Below are positions 1 through 12,679 of a stretch of 64,000 nt of DNA, piece after piece. A program made the position numbers and the translations under genes. Under the pieces are notes generated by a model that did no database searches, had not been told where the DNA came from, and saw nothing but the letters and a program-made list of their open reading frames with translations. Within the stretch, counting starts at the first letter, position 1. Each line of letters begins with the position of its first letter. Location: contig JAHEWK010000004.1 in assembly GCA_020740775.1 (NCBI GenBank), positions 1,426,001 to 1,490,000 on the forward strand. The letters are read 5' to 3'. The stretch is from Ilyonectria destructans (Eukaryota > Ascomycota > Sordariomycetes > Hypocreales > Nectriaceae).

Positions 1-1
1 T

Positions 2-1240
2 CTCATCGGAGATATCGTGGAGCGCGACGCTGGCGAAAAGAAGCCGGTCGAGTTCACCGACCACCCCATATCGTCAACCGGATTCCCGCAGCACAAACGG
101 CGGTGGAGGTCTTCGGCCTTCAAGCAGCAGCGCGCCGCGCAAGCGGCCGGTGAGGAACCTGCAGCTCGACCCAGGCCGCAGAGGCAGGCCGCAGCGAACA
201 ACGTTCAAGATGCTTCTCAACCGGGAGAGTTCGAGGCGGTCGAGAGGAACCGCATCGACCGTGAAAATCGTCAGAAGCTCGCCAGCATGAGCCCTGCCGA
301 GATCGCCCAGGCGCAAGAGGACATCATGAGCGGCTTGAATCCTGCTCTGATCCAGAAGCTGCTCCAACGTGCTAATATTGAAGAAACCTCTGGTCCTTCT
401 CCGTTCGACCCACCACCCTCCGAGGTTCCCGAAGTATCACAGCCCCCGCCTGAAATCAAGGTTGTCGATACCTCGAAGCCAGATACCCCGAAAGTTGAGG
501 CGCAAGATTCTCAACCGGCAGAACCAGCTGAAGAGAGCACTACCTCGTCCAAGAAGATCGCAGACAACTACGACGAAGACCAAGCGCCATCTCAGATACC
601 CCCAGATCTGTTCCCGATTACCGATCTACCCAAGTCAACGCACTTCCCGGTGCCCCCATCCCTACCCGACCTCGATCCCTCCGATCCAAACTTCCTAGCT
701 ACCCTTCACGAGAAATACTTTCCCAACCTCCCGGCCGACCCAAGCAAACTTGCCTGGATGGCACCGATCCCGACCAAGGATAGCCCAGCGGATAAGGACT
801 CCCCGTATTATCCACACCCTGAGATTACAATCTCGGCATTGAGATTCGACTTCTCGGGCCGGTTCCTGTCTCCACGGGTCAGCCGATCCATCCCGTCATC
901 CAAAGGCTTGCACCACCACGGAGAGGCCCCAGAGGCTGCGGGATACACCGTCGCAGAGCTTGCGCACCTGGCCCGGAGTGCAGTGGCGGCCCAGCGATGC
1001 ATGGCGTATCAGACGTTGGGAAGGATCCTCTATCGCCTGGGACATGGCGAGTGGGGCAAGACTGTAGATGACCCCATTGCCATGGGTGTGTGGAGTTCGG
1101 TCAAGAAGGGACGGGTTCTAGAGAGTCTAACAGAGGCCGCCATGAACGAAGGTGGGCACAGAGGTAGTCGTGCATTTGCAACCGAAGCTCTGTGGCTGTT
1201 TGAAAAGGGGGGCTGGAAAGAGAAATTCAAGGGACGGTAA
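2..1240 (+). CDS. RBA50: RPAP1/RBA50-like RNA polymerase II-associated protein, 5' end outside window
   Basis: The frame is open from base 2, so the true start lies upstream; 412 residues are visible and TAA closes the gene at 1240. Near the window edge the residues LIGDIVERD match the usual N-terminus of the family. An RPAP1_N-like helical segment (IDRENRQKLASMSPAEIAQ, then SGLNPALIQKLLQRAN) lies at about residues 80-125. A proline- and acid-rich linker follows, then the RPAP1_C signature (LRFDFSGRFLSPRVSRSIPS, then GLHHHGEAPEAAGYT) at about residues 277-310, with a helical tail. In yeast and animals this family binds RNA polymerase II and is needed for assembly or nuclear import of the enzyme. 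The visible length fits fungal homologues of just over 400 residues, so little is missing. Identification is by remembered domain motifs. Confidence 0.85.
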   Translation, partial: LIGDIVERDAGEKKPVEFTDHPISSTGFPQHKRRWRSSAFKQQRAAQAAGEEPAARPRPQRQAAANNVQDASQPGEFEAVERNRIDRENRQKLASMSPAEIAQAQEDIMSGLNPALIQKLLQRANIEETSGPSPFDPPPSEVPEVSQPPPEIKVVDTSKPDTPKVEAQDSQPAEPAEESTTSSKKIADNYDEDQAPSQIPPDLFPITDLPKSTHFPVPPSLPDLDPSDPNFLATLHEKYFPNLPADPSKLAWMAPIPTKDSPADKDSPYYPHPEITISALRFDFSGRFLSPRVSRSIPSSKGLHHHGEAPEAAGYTVAELAHLARSAVAAQRCMAYQTLGRILYRLGHGEWGKTVDDPIAMGVWSSVKKGRVLESLTEAAMNEGGHRGSRAFATEALWLFEKGGWKEKFKGR

Positions 1241-3219
1241 AGAGGTGATCATGCGCACAGGGGTATAATGACAATGATAGATTCCCTGTATGTTATCCAC
1301 AACCGGCTGTAACATTATGACAAAAGGCCGACTGTCACTGCTGGGTTTGCTAATTGGCGACCTTGGTCATGGGCGCTCATCACGCTAGCAACAACCGAGC
1401 GAGAAGCTGAGCCATAGTCACCACCATTAAGCGTGTGATTGGGACTGAGGCGAGCCACAAGAGCGACACGATGAATGAACAATTCCCATAGGAACCCGGT
1501 GGCGCCTGTTGGTTTAAGCAGAACTGCTGCAGTCGGTGTAGCCCAGCTGCAACGGTCTTAGAATGGCAATGGCGGTTGGATGGCGTTGGGCGTGCCACGT
1601 AGCAGACTGGCACCTGAATCCGAACACAATGAAAGTCCCCAGCGTCGTGTACGGAGAGACGGACGAGCTAGGTGAGCTGGATGAGCTGGCGGGGTGGCAT
1701 CGCAGTCAGCCTGTAAACAGTTGGTATTCGGCTCTGAGAGGCCCCTCCACCAGTGATTGTTTCCCCACAGAATTAGGAGGCCGCTGCCAACAGACTACAG
1801 CACATTAACACGGGCAGATAGTCCAATAGGATAGATCAATGGTCAGATGATGTCTGATAAGCTGGAATCCGCCGGGCGCAAATCACTGTGAGTCTGACCG
1901 CTCTCCGTCATGTCAGCTCTGACATGTGTCCCAAGGGAGATCAGATACGATTCAGCACCAGAAAGAGGGGGAGAAGAAGTAGTAGTTCGGCGCACAAGGT
2001 TTTCATGCACTCAGGCCCGAGAGCGAGATAGAGTTGGTTTCTGTCGTGTTGCAGCCCGCGGCGAGAGCGGAAGCCGATCGGAATCACTCCTCTCTCGCAG
2101 ACACGCGATATGTCTTGGAACAACGCATTGCAGCAGAGTCAACTGTTTGTCACGTCTGGGATTTGCCAAAGCCGGTGTCAAGCCGCATGGACACGCCTCT
2201 TGAAATGCCATCTCAGGCCCCACAAGATCCACGGGGAGGGCCCATGAGCTGTGGCTTGAAAGGGCATAGCCCGGGATCAGGCATCGATTAGGATGGACGC
2301 TGCGTCGCTGGGTGAGGCCCTACGGGCAACTTACGGGGGAGGCACAGCGCTGATTGGCTGCCGGAGACCCCTAGAAACTCTGGCAGTTGGGCCTGTGGGC
2401 ACTGTGAAGGCTCCTGGCAGTCCCTGGCAGTCCCTGGAACGTCCCTGGCGGCGTTCCCGGGGGGCTCTCCGTGGCTGCTGCTTGGCCTTAACTAATACGT
2501 ACCTCCCGCTGTGTCGTTCGCTTGGTGTTCGCTTGCGAGGCTGAGTCATGGAGGGAGTCTGCGGCGTGCACAGAAGTGCACAGAAGGGAGGGACAGACAG
2601 TGCAAGTGTGGCGCGTGCGCTTTTGGTCGCTGCCAGTGAAAGAAAAAAAAGACAAAAAACATCACCCTCCCTCCGCCCCCGTGGCCACGCTCCTCTCCTT
2701 GTTTCCCTCCAGCCCACAGCATCACGGCACTGCCGCGCCAATTCCCCCTCCCCCCTCTGGGTGCTTGCCGTCTTCCTTCATCCCTCTCCCGTCATCTGTT
2801 CTTCCTGTTCTTCTCCTTCCGCAGGTCCAGGCTTCGTATTCCGACAACCGTTCCATCGTGACGTTGACGTTTGCCCGCCTCCCGCTTCCGCTTCCGCTTG
2901 CTCGCCTCGCCCGCCACCACCTTGTTGCTCAGCGACGACTTTTTCAACGCCCGACAACAACCATTCCGGACGACCGCTTCTCACAGCGCGCTCGAGCTTT
3001 CAAGCAACTCTCGCCGACATCGTTGCGCAGACTCGACCGGCCACTTTCCACCAAGGCCTCTCGCCCCTGCCAACCTCAAACACGCCCTTGGGTACCGAGC
3101 CTGAGCTTCGCGCCCATCGACAAGACCAGGAGAAAGTGCAAACGACCTCCTCGAGAACATTTGACCCCCGACCACAAACAAGACCCGCAAGACACGAGAT
3201 ACTGTGACTTTCACTAGCC
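1241..3219. other. Intergenic region and eIF2A leader
   Basis: No supportable gene. The first 1.4 kb is ordinary mixed sequence; imperfect copies of CCTGGCAGTC occur at 2413-2450. From about 2640 the plus strand becomes strongly C/T-rich, which is typical of promoter and 5' leader DNA of a highly expressed fungal gene, here eIF2A. Open frames of about 220-230 codons at 2522-3217 are composition artefacts of this tract. Confidence 0.6.
2640..3219 (+). promoter_or_regulatory. Pyrimidine-rich promoter/5' leader of eIF2A
   Basis: A long C/T-rich tract on the coding strand runs up to the eIF2A start codon, which sits in a strong context (AGCCATGGC). Such tracts commonly mark transcription starts in filamentous ascomycetes. 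The exact start site cannot be read from sequence. Confidence 0.35.
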
Positions 3220-5354
3220 ATGGCGTCTCCGCTGCAGTTTGCCTACCGAACCCAGAAGACCATCGGTGTCTTTGACGCCGCGCCCGTCTACGAGCCTCTC
3301 GCTGGGTTCACCAAGCCTGAGGGCAACCTCCGGTGCTGTGCCTACTCCCCCTGTGGCCGCTACTTCGGCTGGGCCTCCCCCGAGATCGTCAGCGTCGTCG
3401 ACGCCTCCACCGGCCAGGTGATTCTCTCCCTGCCCCTCATCAACGTCTACGAGCTCGGCTTCTCCCCCCGCGGCAGCTTCGTCATCACCTGGGAGCGTCC
3501 AGGCAAAGACGAGGCCGGCGATGCGACAAAGAACCTAAAGGTCTGGCGCGTCGTCGAGGAAGGCGTTGATGCTGCTGACAAGCAGCCGCTGGCTCGGTTT
3601 GTCCAGAAGCAGCAGAGTGGGTGGAATCTTCAGTACACCGCCGACGAGAAGTACTGTGCTCGCCTCGTCACCAACGAGGTCCAGTTCTACGAGAGCCACG
3701 ACCTCGTCAAGGTGTGGAACAAGCTCCGAGTTGAGGGTGCTTCTAACTACGCCCTCGCCCCTGGCACCCATAACCATGCGGTTGCCGTCTTTGTTCCCGA
3801 ACGCAAGGTTAGTAAATTCCACAACTGGTCGCAATTTTGTCCATCCCTTGCTCACAATCCATACAGGGTCAACCCGCTGCCGTCAAGGTGTTCAACGTGC
3901 CCCTCTTCAACAGCCCCATTTCCCAGAAGACCTTCTTCAAGGGTGACAAGGTCCAGCTGAAGTGGAACAAGCAGGGCTCCAGCCTTCTGGTCCTTGCCCA
4001 AACCGAGGTCGATCGCTCTGGCAAGAGCTACTATGGCGAGACCACGTTGTATCTGCTGAGCACCACTGGCGCATTCGATGCCCGTGTCTCCCTGGATAAG
4101 GAGGGCCCGATCCACGACGTCTCATGGTCTCCAAACTCGAAAGAGTTTGGTGTCGTTTACGGCTACATGCCGGCCAAGGCCACCATCTTCAACCACCGGG
4201 CTGTCGCGACGCACACGTTCCCCCTTGCTCCCCGAAACACCATCACCTTCTCCCCGACCGGTCGATTCGTTCTGGTCGCCGGTTTCGGCAACCTTGCTGG
4301 TCAGATCGACGTCTACGACCTGGAGAAGGACTTCCGCAAGGTCACCACCATTGAGAGCGGAAACCCCAGCGTCTGCGAGTGGAGCCCTGATAGCCGCTAT
4401 CTCATGACCGCGACTACCTCGCCGCGACTGCGCGTGGACAACGGCATTAAGCTGTGGCACGTCAGCGGCGGCATCATGTACAACGAAGATATGGTCGAGT
4501 TGTACCACGTTGTTTGGCGCCCGCAGCCCGCGGACCAGATTGCCGGTGGTGACCCGCTCACCCCCGTCCCGTCCCCACACGCTTCGGCCGCGACGTACTT
4601 GGGCACGGTCAAGACACCCAGCAAGCCGGCGGGTGCCTACCGTCCTCCCGGCGCTCGTGGCCTGGCCACGCCTCTGCACTTCAAGCGCGAGGATGAGGGC
4701 GGCGCTGCCCACCTTGTGAGCAACGGGACCGCCAACATCGGTCCCAACGGCTTTGGCCGTCAGCGCCGCGCCGTCCCCGGTGCTGACTTTGCTGACGCAC
4801 CCTCTTCGGGTGGCAGGACTGTCCCTGGGGCCGAGCCTATTGGCGATGAAAACTCGTCCAAGGCAAAGAACAAGAAGAAGCGCAACAAGAAGACCAACCA
4901 GGGTGAGGGCCGGCCCCAGGGTGAGGGTCGACCCCAGGGCGAGCCTAACGGCGGCGCCAGCCTGGTGCCTCCTCCCCGAGACTTTGGAGCTGGTTCCGGA
5001 AATGAGGGACGCAGCCCCGAGCGACGCGGAGGGCCCGGTGGTAACAACAACATCCACCACAGGAGCCAGTCCCGAAACAACGGTGGCCGCAGCCGCAGCA
5101 ACACCCACCGTGGGAACGGAAATGGCAACGGCAACTTTGCCCCTCAGCAGGGTGGTTCCAATGCCCCTGGTGCCGATGCTTCGCAGAACCCCGACGCGAA
5201 GAAGATCCGCAGCCTCCAGAAGAAGGTCCGCGCCATTGAGGATTTGGAGATGCGTCTGGCTGGCGGCGAGAAGCTGGAAGACACTCAACTTAAGAAGATC
5301 AACACCAAGTCTTCCGTGCTTAAGGAGCTGGATCAGTTGGAGAAAGAGAACTGA
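3220..5354 (+). CDS. eIF2A: Eukaryotic translation initiation factor 2A
   Basis: Join 3220-3807 and 3867-5354; one 59-bp intron (GTTAGT...ACAG) restores a 691-residue frame. The N-terminal two thirds form an eIF2A-type beta-propeller, seen in repeated motifs such as LRCCAYSPCGRYFGWASPE, SFVITWERPG, DVSWSPNSKEFGVVYGY and CEWSPDSRYLMTATTSPRLR. The C-terminal third is low complexity: GEGRPQ repeats, Asn/Gly/Arg-rich stretches and a closing coiled coil (KKIRSLQKKVRAIEDLEMRL). eIF2A can deliver initiator tRNA to the 40S subunit independently of eIF2 and acts in alternative or stress initiation. The protein is slightly longer than yeast eIF2A (about 640 residues) because of the disordered linker. 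Start chosen for its Kozak context and conserved N-terminus. Confidence 0.93.
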
Positions 5355-6256
5355 TAGCAGACATTGACTGCTTGCTTCCATGTAGCTCCCATCAAAAGTG
5401 ACACTTTGGCGTTCTCTCTTTGGGGAGGAGTTGCATATTGGGAATTAGGAAGATAATGGATTGGGACAAGGATCAAAATGCGTACACGATGCTGCGTCTA
5501 CTTTTAAGATGTACTCGTTGGACAAGTTACATGATGTGAATAGGCTGGCGTCACATACCTCGCCAGGGTCATGGCCTGGTCACGATTGGATGGAACAGGT
5601 CCGGACTGTTGAGGACGCCTACTTTAGGTGGCATGGGTGAATAGTAGACAGAAAAAAGACAAACGAATGAATATCACAACTCAGGATCTATGTTTCCAAT
5701 CTTTGTGAATGCTTTTGCTCTTAGGCTAGCAACAGGGGTCATATGTTATCCCTTTTGGGCAATGAGGGGGAGGGGCACTTCCCCGCGGTTCTTACCCTAT
5801 ACTCAGCCTAACATTGAGTGGAAGGCATTGGCCGCCTTGTATTCTATATTTTGCTAATAATAATGCCTCTTATGGGTTTGAATGTTTATTAGTTGAGCTG
5901 GTAGCTATTTTGGGTGCCATTGGAGTTTGTATATGGTGAAATTGTATTTCAGGGACATGGAACTGGCATCCGTAGTAGTCCCAACTACAACAAGATCACC
6001 AGAGAATCGCATGATCGGAAATACTTCTCATTAACGTACAAACAAGAAAATAACAATGAATATTGTAAATTGCATAATTATTACAAACAACTACCTTGCT
6101 AGATAGTGTATCGAAACTAGCCTTGTCCTAAATCGAGGACCCTCTCACCTAAAAATACGTAGAAAAAGTGGGAGTAACGACCCCACACACACAACTCTCA
6201 CCTTATTAAGTTGTAATAACGAGCTGCAACTCCAACAAGCAAAGCCTCGGTTCGAG
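5355..6256. other. Intergenic region, eIF2A 3' side to tRNA-Lys
   Basis: No gene supported. The first few hundred bases are probably 3' UTR. From about 5815 to 6200 the sequence is AT-rich with no coherent open frame. Confidence 0.5.
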
Positions 6257-6340
6257 GCCCGGTTAGCTCAATCGGTAGAGCGTGAGACTCTTACGAGTAC
6301 ACACATCTCAAGGTTGCGGGTTCGACCCCCGCATCGGGCT
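6257..6340 (+). tRNA. tRNA-Lys(CTT) with 11-nt intron
   Basis: The acceptor stem GCCCGGT (6257-6263) pairs with ATCGGGC (6333-6339), with one G-T wobble. The D arm (TAGCTCAATCGGTAGAGC) and T arm (GCGGG-TTCGACC-CCCGC) are intact and supply boxes A and B. The anticodon CTT lies at 6290-6292. An 11-nt intron (6294-6304) sits at the canonical position after base 37; its removal gives the normal 7-nt loop CTCTTAA. Confidence 0.95.
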
Positions 6341-6722
6341 GTTCCTATAAACATCTTCCCAGAAAAGGGATTGAGCAAATCTTTTTTTGCATCTCGCGAC
6401 GATTTTCGGGTTGTGGGCACTGTACAATGTGGCATGTGCGAGGGGTCCTGTGCTCTCCCTGTGCTTGGGATGCGACGTCATACTCACGTGGGAATTCACC
6501 TGAGGAAGTCTCAGCAAACCATTGGCTGCTATCCTCACTCGTGTCTCAGACGATTCAATGTCAAAGCTCTCTTTTTGCCCTCCCCAACATTTTACCCCGG
6601 ACTGTAACAACGTGGTATTGTATTAATATTAAACTTTTGTACGCCGACTCATATGTTGTCATGTCTATTCCGGCCGTCTTGCTCATGACAGGGAAGTCCC
6701 CTGCGTGTTACGCTTTGAGTGT
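6341..6722. other. Intergenic, tRNA-Lys to MFS transporter 3' end
   Basis: Apart from the T-run terminator, about 380 bp with nothing recognisable; part will be the 3' UTR of the minus-strand transporter. Confidence 0.4.
6382..6388 (+). terminator. Pol III T-run terminator of tRNA-Lys
   Basis: Seven consecutive T residues, 42 bases after the tRNA 3' end, are the first plausible Pol III stop. Confidence 0.6.
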
Positions 6723-8743
6723 CTAAGAGCTAGCGGTCTTCCCCTGCTCCGAAGTATCCGCCAGGTTTGCCAAAACCCCTTCATTCGTCTTCTCACTAGC
6801 AGCCTCCTTCTCCCTTCTCTTATCGAGCCTCATCTTGTACTTGGCCCTCTTGGCATCAATTCTGTCCTGGTCCTCGCGCAGTTGACGGACGGCCGGGCTC
6901 TTTGCTCGAATCCTGGCTCCGTATCGCCAGAAGATGAATGGAATCGGAATCATGGCGACTTCAAGAAAACCCAAGAGGGTGCCTGCCCACTGGGGTGTCA
7001 TCGCCGCGTACATCTTGGGTCCAGCCAAGGGAAGCGTGGCCCCGAAGATGCTTCGAATAACGGCATTACCCGCCAAGGCGCTCGCGGCGTAGATGTTGTA
7101 TGTGCCCGCAAGGTAGTTGGAACCATAGATGAAGCTGAGCGTGTTTCCTGCGCCAAATGGGATGCCAAAAGCAATGGGGATTGCCCAGTGGATGGTTTTC
7201 GGGAGGCACGTCCACGAGAAGACAAGCTGGCCGATTGGGGTGAGGATGGATCCGATGGCCATGACCAGTGCATTTGCCTCGGGCTGGACGCGACCAGTTA
7301 CGGGGTCCCGTGGTTGGGAGTTGATGAGCCTTCGAAGGAGAGGTTCAGAGACGATGGCAATCATTGTTCCAACACCGATGCCAACAAACGCAAGACCCGA
7401 CATGCCAGGGTTCCATCCACGATGCTGCGAAAAGACGATCGGGTATGCGACGAAGCAGAGGTATAGGATGCCGTAAATCACGGAGATCCTGCCACCAAGT
7501 CAGTAATCACGAATCGGATAGGATGCGGTTTGGCACAGTGGACGTATCCCTGGCCTTGTCCAGGAAGTAACATACCAGATGTTCAAGAACCACAGGATGG
7601 GTTCCGTCGCAAAGAGGACAAAAGGACGGCTCAAGTTGATCTTTATGAGATGGACCGATGACACCTTTTGGTCATATTGGCACCACCAACGAGGGTCATC
7701 CATCTCTTTGCGGAGCCGGGCCGCCTTTTTCTTGAGAATCGCGGGGTGGTAGGTCTCCTTGCAGGTCGCCATCATGAGAGTTCCGACACCGCCCAGAATC
7801 AAGACGATCCAGTTGTCCCATCGCCAACCTAGATATTGGTAGACAAATCCTCCAATAATGGGCCCCAACGACGGTCCGTTGAGCGGTGCGATCGACCACA
7901 TCGACATGGCAAGGGCCAGGTACTCGGGGTCGGCAATATCGACGATACTTCCTGGGCTGTTGGATATCATGGCAGCGCCAAAGAGAGCTCTGGATCGTTT
8001 ACATTGTCAATCGGGGTCCTCTACATTAGGGTGAGGGGAGCAAGTGCGACTTACCCGACAAATCTCACAACAAGAATCTCCGTGAGCGAAGTCGCGAGGG
8101 CACATGGTATGACGAGAATACACCAAAGGACCAAGCAGATCATATACACCGGCCGCCGACCAAAAAGCTCACTCATTGGAGCAACGACAAGACTTCCCGT
8201 GGCGAGACCGAGCAGATAGGTGCTTAATCCCAAGGTGGCGGTGGTGGTGGTCGATCCAAACTCGTCAATCAAACCCGGAAGCGACGCCGTGTAGCAGGTG
8301 CTGTACAGAACGATGACCCATGTCGAATACGATACGGAAACGGTGATCCAGGCGCGGTACCAAAATGGCCAATTCCTGGGATTCTCTGGGTCGCCCTCCT
8401 CGAAGATGACCTCAAAGTCCGGTGGTCGGGAGGCCGCGCTCGCTATACTGGTGCCGGTCCTGGTGTATGTGATGGGTTCGCGGGCCTCGCGCTCAGCTTC
8501 CGTCTCGACATCTGGGGTGAGCGCATGTTCTAGCGCTTCATAGATGTCTGATTCGTGTGAGCGCCGTGTCGCAAAGCTGCGGCGACTGCGCTGTGTGTCG
8601 GCTGTCTTGATGGGCTCCAAGACCGGCGAGTCTGTCGAGGAATAAGAGGAAGACGAGGTCTCAGCGCGAGTGGCTATTGACCCCCTCTCAACATCCCCAG
8701 ACATGGTGCTGTTCGTGTTGTTCGGCAACTTGTTGGTTTTCAC
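6723..8743 (-). CDS. MFS multidrug/polyamine-type transporter (DHA1 family)
   Basis: Complement of exons 8743-8055, 7989-7576 and 7488-6723; introns of 65 and 87 bp with GTAAGT and GTATGT donors. The product is 622 residues: a long hydrophilic cytosolic N-terminus rich in Ser/Thr, the family-typical DPENPRNWPFWYRAW before the first membrane segment, then 12 predicted helices. The loop 2-3 motif reads PMSELFGRRPVYM, a DHA1 form of MFS motif A. A central cytosolic loop (KETYHPAILKKKAARLRKEM) separates the halves, and the C-terminus is basic (YKMRLDKRREKE). Members export drugs or polyamines at the plasma membrane by proton antiport; the substrate cannot be read here. A second in-frame Met at 8704 (MSGDVERG) is an alternative start. 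Confidence 0.88.
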
Positions 8744-10870
8744 GACTCAGACTCAAAGAATCAGATAGGGGATGCACGTTACGAGCGATCAGTTGCCATG
8801 GATTTCAGACAAAGGACGACACAGAAACGAGGACATTCAGGACCTCAAGAGCAGAAACAATCAGAACAGGATCAGTGATAAGACAAGAACTTGGCGCTGG
8901 ATTAGTCGGGCTTTGCGAAAAGATTAGCAACACCACTGGACATCCCTGGTCTCCCCTAGGCCGACCGATGCGGCACCGATGCCGAACTCGTTAGTCGTCA
9001 CTCACCAGTGACAATTAGCGGACATAGCATCGGGCATTAATTACTGGAGCACTTGGCATTGAAAAGTGGAGGCACCCAAGTCTTTATCGACACCTCGGTG
9101 GAGTGAGAGTGGAGGGTATCTCTGATTCCATCCACCATAAAAAATCTTTGCCCCACGTTTAGCGAGACCTGAAGCTACGAAACGGATAGGGGCGGCAAAT
9201 TCTTGTTCCTGGGAACATGGGATGCTGAGATTGCAGTCATTCAGAGTCCAGGGTGTTCGTCAGGGAAACGAATCCCGGTATTTCCAAGGGCGCGTACATA
9301 TGGCCGCAACGGCGATGACGCCAGATGAGGAGGGGACTGCATCTTGCCGAGGCCGGTCGGCTATGGCAGCAATTGGTGCAATGTGCACGCAATTGCTCCT
9401 TTCTTCGTATTAGCAGTTTGAGACAGCTGACGGCCTGCTCACATGGACCGAATTGCAGTGCATACGCATGTTCCCTGCTCAACTCCATTGGCGGATGGAA
9501 GCTGCCGCCGCTAGCCTGGTAAAAAGCCGGTTAGTCGCATGTTATCATCATGATTGGCTATCTTGGTGTTTTGAGCGTCCAGAATTGCTCAGGTGCCGAT
9601 TCTGCAACCGACTCGGTACCGAAATCCGTTTTCGGCCGGGACCCAGCCATGCGCACATCCTGGTATTGTGGCTTGAGGCTGATTCAGGGTGCGCATGAGT
9701 ACGGAACCGCGATTATCAGCTGCCCTGCAAGAATCGGACAAAAATCACTCCATGACTCGGGCTGAGGTAAGACGATGAGTCGTGGGGGGAAGATGAGTTA
9801 GGTGGGTCGCTGTGAATTGATTGTGGATCAACGCCCGATTCGTGCTCGTATTGAATTCTTTCGTCCGTGCCGTTATCTGGGAGTTGATCTCGGATCGGAG
9901 ACGCTCCGTTAACGGCGCGATTAAACGGCATGATCCCGACAGAAGCTGTGGATCAGATGAAACAACAGTATCCACCAAGGATCCCTATCGCAATTGAGTT
10001 GATGCAGCCCAAAATACTTACCACAGGCGGGAAGCCTCACGCCGAGCATTGCTGTTGCTCACTCGATAGCGTCTGATGTTCATGGCTGGACCTATTTCCG
10101 TGAAGAAGAATTCGAGACAAGAGGGAAGCTAGCAACAATGGAGCCCTCTGTGCTGTTGCGCACTGGAATGTGATTGAGCTAATAACGGTGGGAATTTAAG
10201 ACCTGCTACAGAGACATTTCTTCTGACTCATACATGGAACTCTGCTAGCCTTTCACTTGACGTACTTGAATCATGCGCAAGTACTGAATTATGAGTGGCA
10301 GACAGGAATCCCGGGAACCGTCGCCGACTTTACGGCCCCACCCGGGCCCGGCACGGACCCGATTTGCTTAGCTGCCGAGAGGTGCCGAGAACTACCTCTG
10401 CCCTACAGCGTGGGGCACGATGAATCATCAGGGATGGCAGTATCGTGGTGGTATCAAATCGAGGCAGGCCTGTCCTGGAGAGCCAACCAATGCCGGCCAT
10501 GCTGATAACGTTATCCGGTGTAAAGCTGGGGAAGTCTGGGGTTTATCTGTGATACCGCCAAGATGCCTTGTAGAAGGAGGACCCGCTCCACTCTGTCACA
10601 TCACTCTGGGACTGCTCATGCAAGTTATCACGAATCCAACCAGATGGAGTGTATGTCAAAGCGTGCTTCACAAGGGCCTGGCTAGCAATGACGGTCACTG
10701 CTTGTCTCGGGAACTGGAGGCGTCTCGGGTGAGCTTGTCCGGACTGCAGAGATCCATTAGAGATGCGTGCCCCGCCATCGGATGGATAAGAGAGGGAACA
10801 CATATAATGGCCATAATTCAGCGCTCTTTTGGTCCCAAAGTGCCGGAAGAAGATACGAAAACTTGTAGCC
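8744..10870. other. Intergenic region between divergent MFS genes
   Basis: The region separates the minus-strand DHA1 gene from the plus-strand permease and must hold both promoters. No open frame here has protein-like composition, plausible introns or a recognisable motif, and I see no clear repeats. Confidence 0.5.
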
Positions 10871-12542
10871 ATGGCAGACGATCGAGAGAAGGACCCTTCA
10901 GTGCACGAGGTGGACGCGGCTGATAGCAAGTGGGAGCGTCGACATGTCGAAGAGGCGGAGATCCCTCTTGAGCAACGCAAGGCTGAAGCACGCTTGGTGT
11001 ATGTTTCTCTCGTACTGGTTATAAACTGGTGTCTTTCTGACCACGATCTAGACGCAAGGTCGACCTGCGCCTCATCCCTGTCCTTGGCATTCTCTACTCC
11101 ATCGCCGGCTTGGACCGCGTCAATCTCTCCAACGCGCGTGTGGCTGGCATGAACGACGACTTACGCTTTGATATTGGCAACCGCTATTCTATAGCCCTGC
11201 TTGTATTCTTCATAACCTACTTCCTCTTCGAGGTGCCCACTACGCTGTCCCTGCGCTGGGTCGGTCCCAAGTTGCTCCTCAACAGCCTTGTGCTCAGCTG
11301 GGGCGTCGTGATGCTCGGCATGGGCTGGGCAAATGACTGGCGTGTGATCGTCGTGTGTAGGATGTTGATCGGCGTGTTTGAGGCTGGGTTTTTGCCGTGT
11401 TGCATGTATTTACTGAGTAGTTGGTATCAGCGGTACGAGGTTCAGCAGCGGTATGATGCGTGTGACCTCCTGGAGGGATGAAAGAAGCTGACTTGCGCTT
11501 AGAATGGCTCTTTGGTACATGATCAACCTGTTCATTTCAGCCTTTGGCAATATTTTGGCCTACGCTCTGATCAAGCTGGATGGTACCCACGGCATCGCGG
11601 GTTGGCGTTGGATTTTCATGTAAGTGGTCCGCCTTGGCAACTTTCCACACGTCCATCGTCCTAAGATAATCAACAGTATTGAGGGAGCTATAACAATCGG
11701 ATTTTCTTTTATCGGCTACGCCTTCACCCTTCCATTTCCCGACCAACTGCTCGCCTCTGGTGCCAAATCCCCCTTCACACGCGAGGAACTCGAGACGATC
11801 CTCGACCGAGTAGAACGCGACCGGGGCGACGCAGAACCCGACGCCCTCACTCTACGCAAAGTGGTGCAGACCAGCCTCCGATGGGAACTCTGGGTCTACG
11901 GATTGATGTTCCTTTGCTGCAGCGCGCCCATCTATGCGTTTGCGTATTTTATCCAGATCATCCTCACAACCCTGGGGTACTCTACGGCCATTGTGTTTCT
12001 GCTCTGCGCGCCACCGTATTTGTTTAGCATCATCTGGACGCTAGGTATAGCATGGTGTGCAGATCGGTCGAGGGTGAGGATGCCGTGGATGGTGTTGAAT
12101 GCGGCCATCACGCTCACAGGGCTGCTCTTGACGGCGTATCACAAGAATAATGCTGTGCGATACTTTGGTAAGCTCGTCTGGCAGTATACGATACCAATTG
12201 CTAACACAAATAGGCATCTTCCTTGGCGTCTCAGGCTGTAACGCAAACCTGCCGACCATCATCGCCTTCCAGTCCAACAACGTACGTGGGGCCTCGCGAC
12301 GGTCCATCGCCAGCGGAGTGCAGATGCTCTTCGCAGCCATCGGAGGCGTCTACGCGTCGTGCACCTTTATGCAGACCGAGTACCCGACATACCGGACCGG
12401 CGTGTGGTGCGGCGTGGCGACGCAGTTCTTGCTGATTGTGCTTGTTGCGTTGATGTGCTGGTGGTTTAAGAGGCAGAATGGCAAGGCGGATCGACATGGG
12501 GTGGCAATTCAGGATGATAATGATTACAGATATACATTTTAG
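10871..12542 (+). CDS. MFS anion:cation symporter, allantoate permease family
   Basis: Five exons: 10871-10998, 11052-11450, 11503-11619, 11677-12167 and 12214-12542; the four introns are 46-57 bp and the phases are consistent, giving 487 residues. The N-terminal signature KVDLRLIPVLGILYSIAGLD followed by RVNLSNARVAGM is typical of the Dal5/ACS family, and the matrix continues through GPKLLLNSLVLSWGVVMLG, MLIGVFEAGFLPCCMYLLSS and WRWIF. These plasma-membrane symporters take up organic anions such as allantoate, nicotinate, pantothenate or dipeptides; the substrate here is unknown. The start at 10871 (GCCATGGC) is preferred over an in-frame ATG at 10829. The gene faces a GNAT gene tail to tail with 137 bp between stops. 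Confidence 0.88.
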
Positions 12543-12679
12543 GTAGCAAGTCTCTGCGTTATGTACGAATAGTATTAAGGTGGAAAAGTAACAAATTTTG
12601 AACCATATTGAATCATTGTTAACCCAATTCCTTTTTTGTTGGTATCACAAATTGATGTATCCTGGCTACGCGTTTGCTT

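Noticed and set aside
2522..3217. Overlapping frames of about 220-230 codons upstream of eIF2A
   Set aside because: Products of the C/T-rich leader; Pro/Ser/Arg-rich and without structure.
4122..5381. A 419-codon open frame antisense to eIF2A
   Set aside because: It mirrors the eIF2A codons in a GC-rich gene, has no recognisable motif and is explained by codon bias at third positions.
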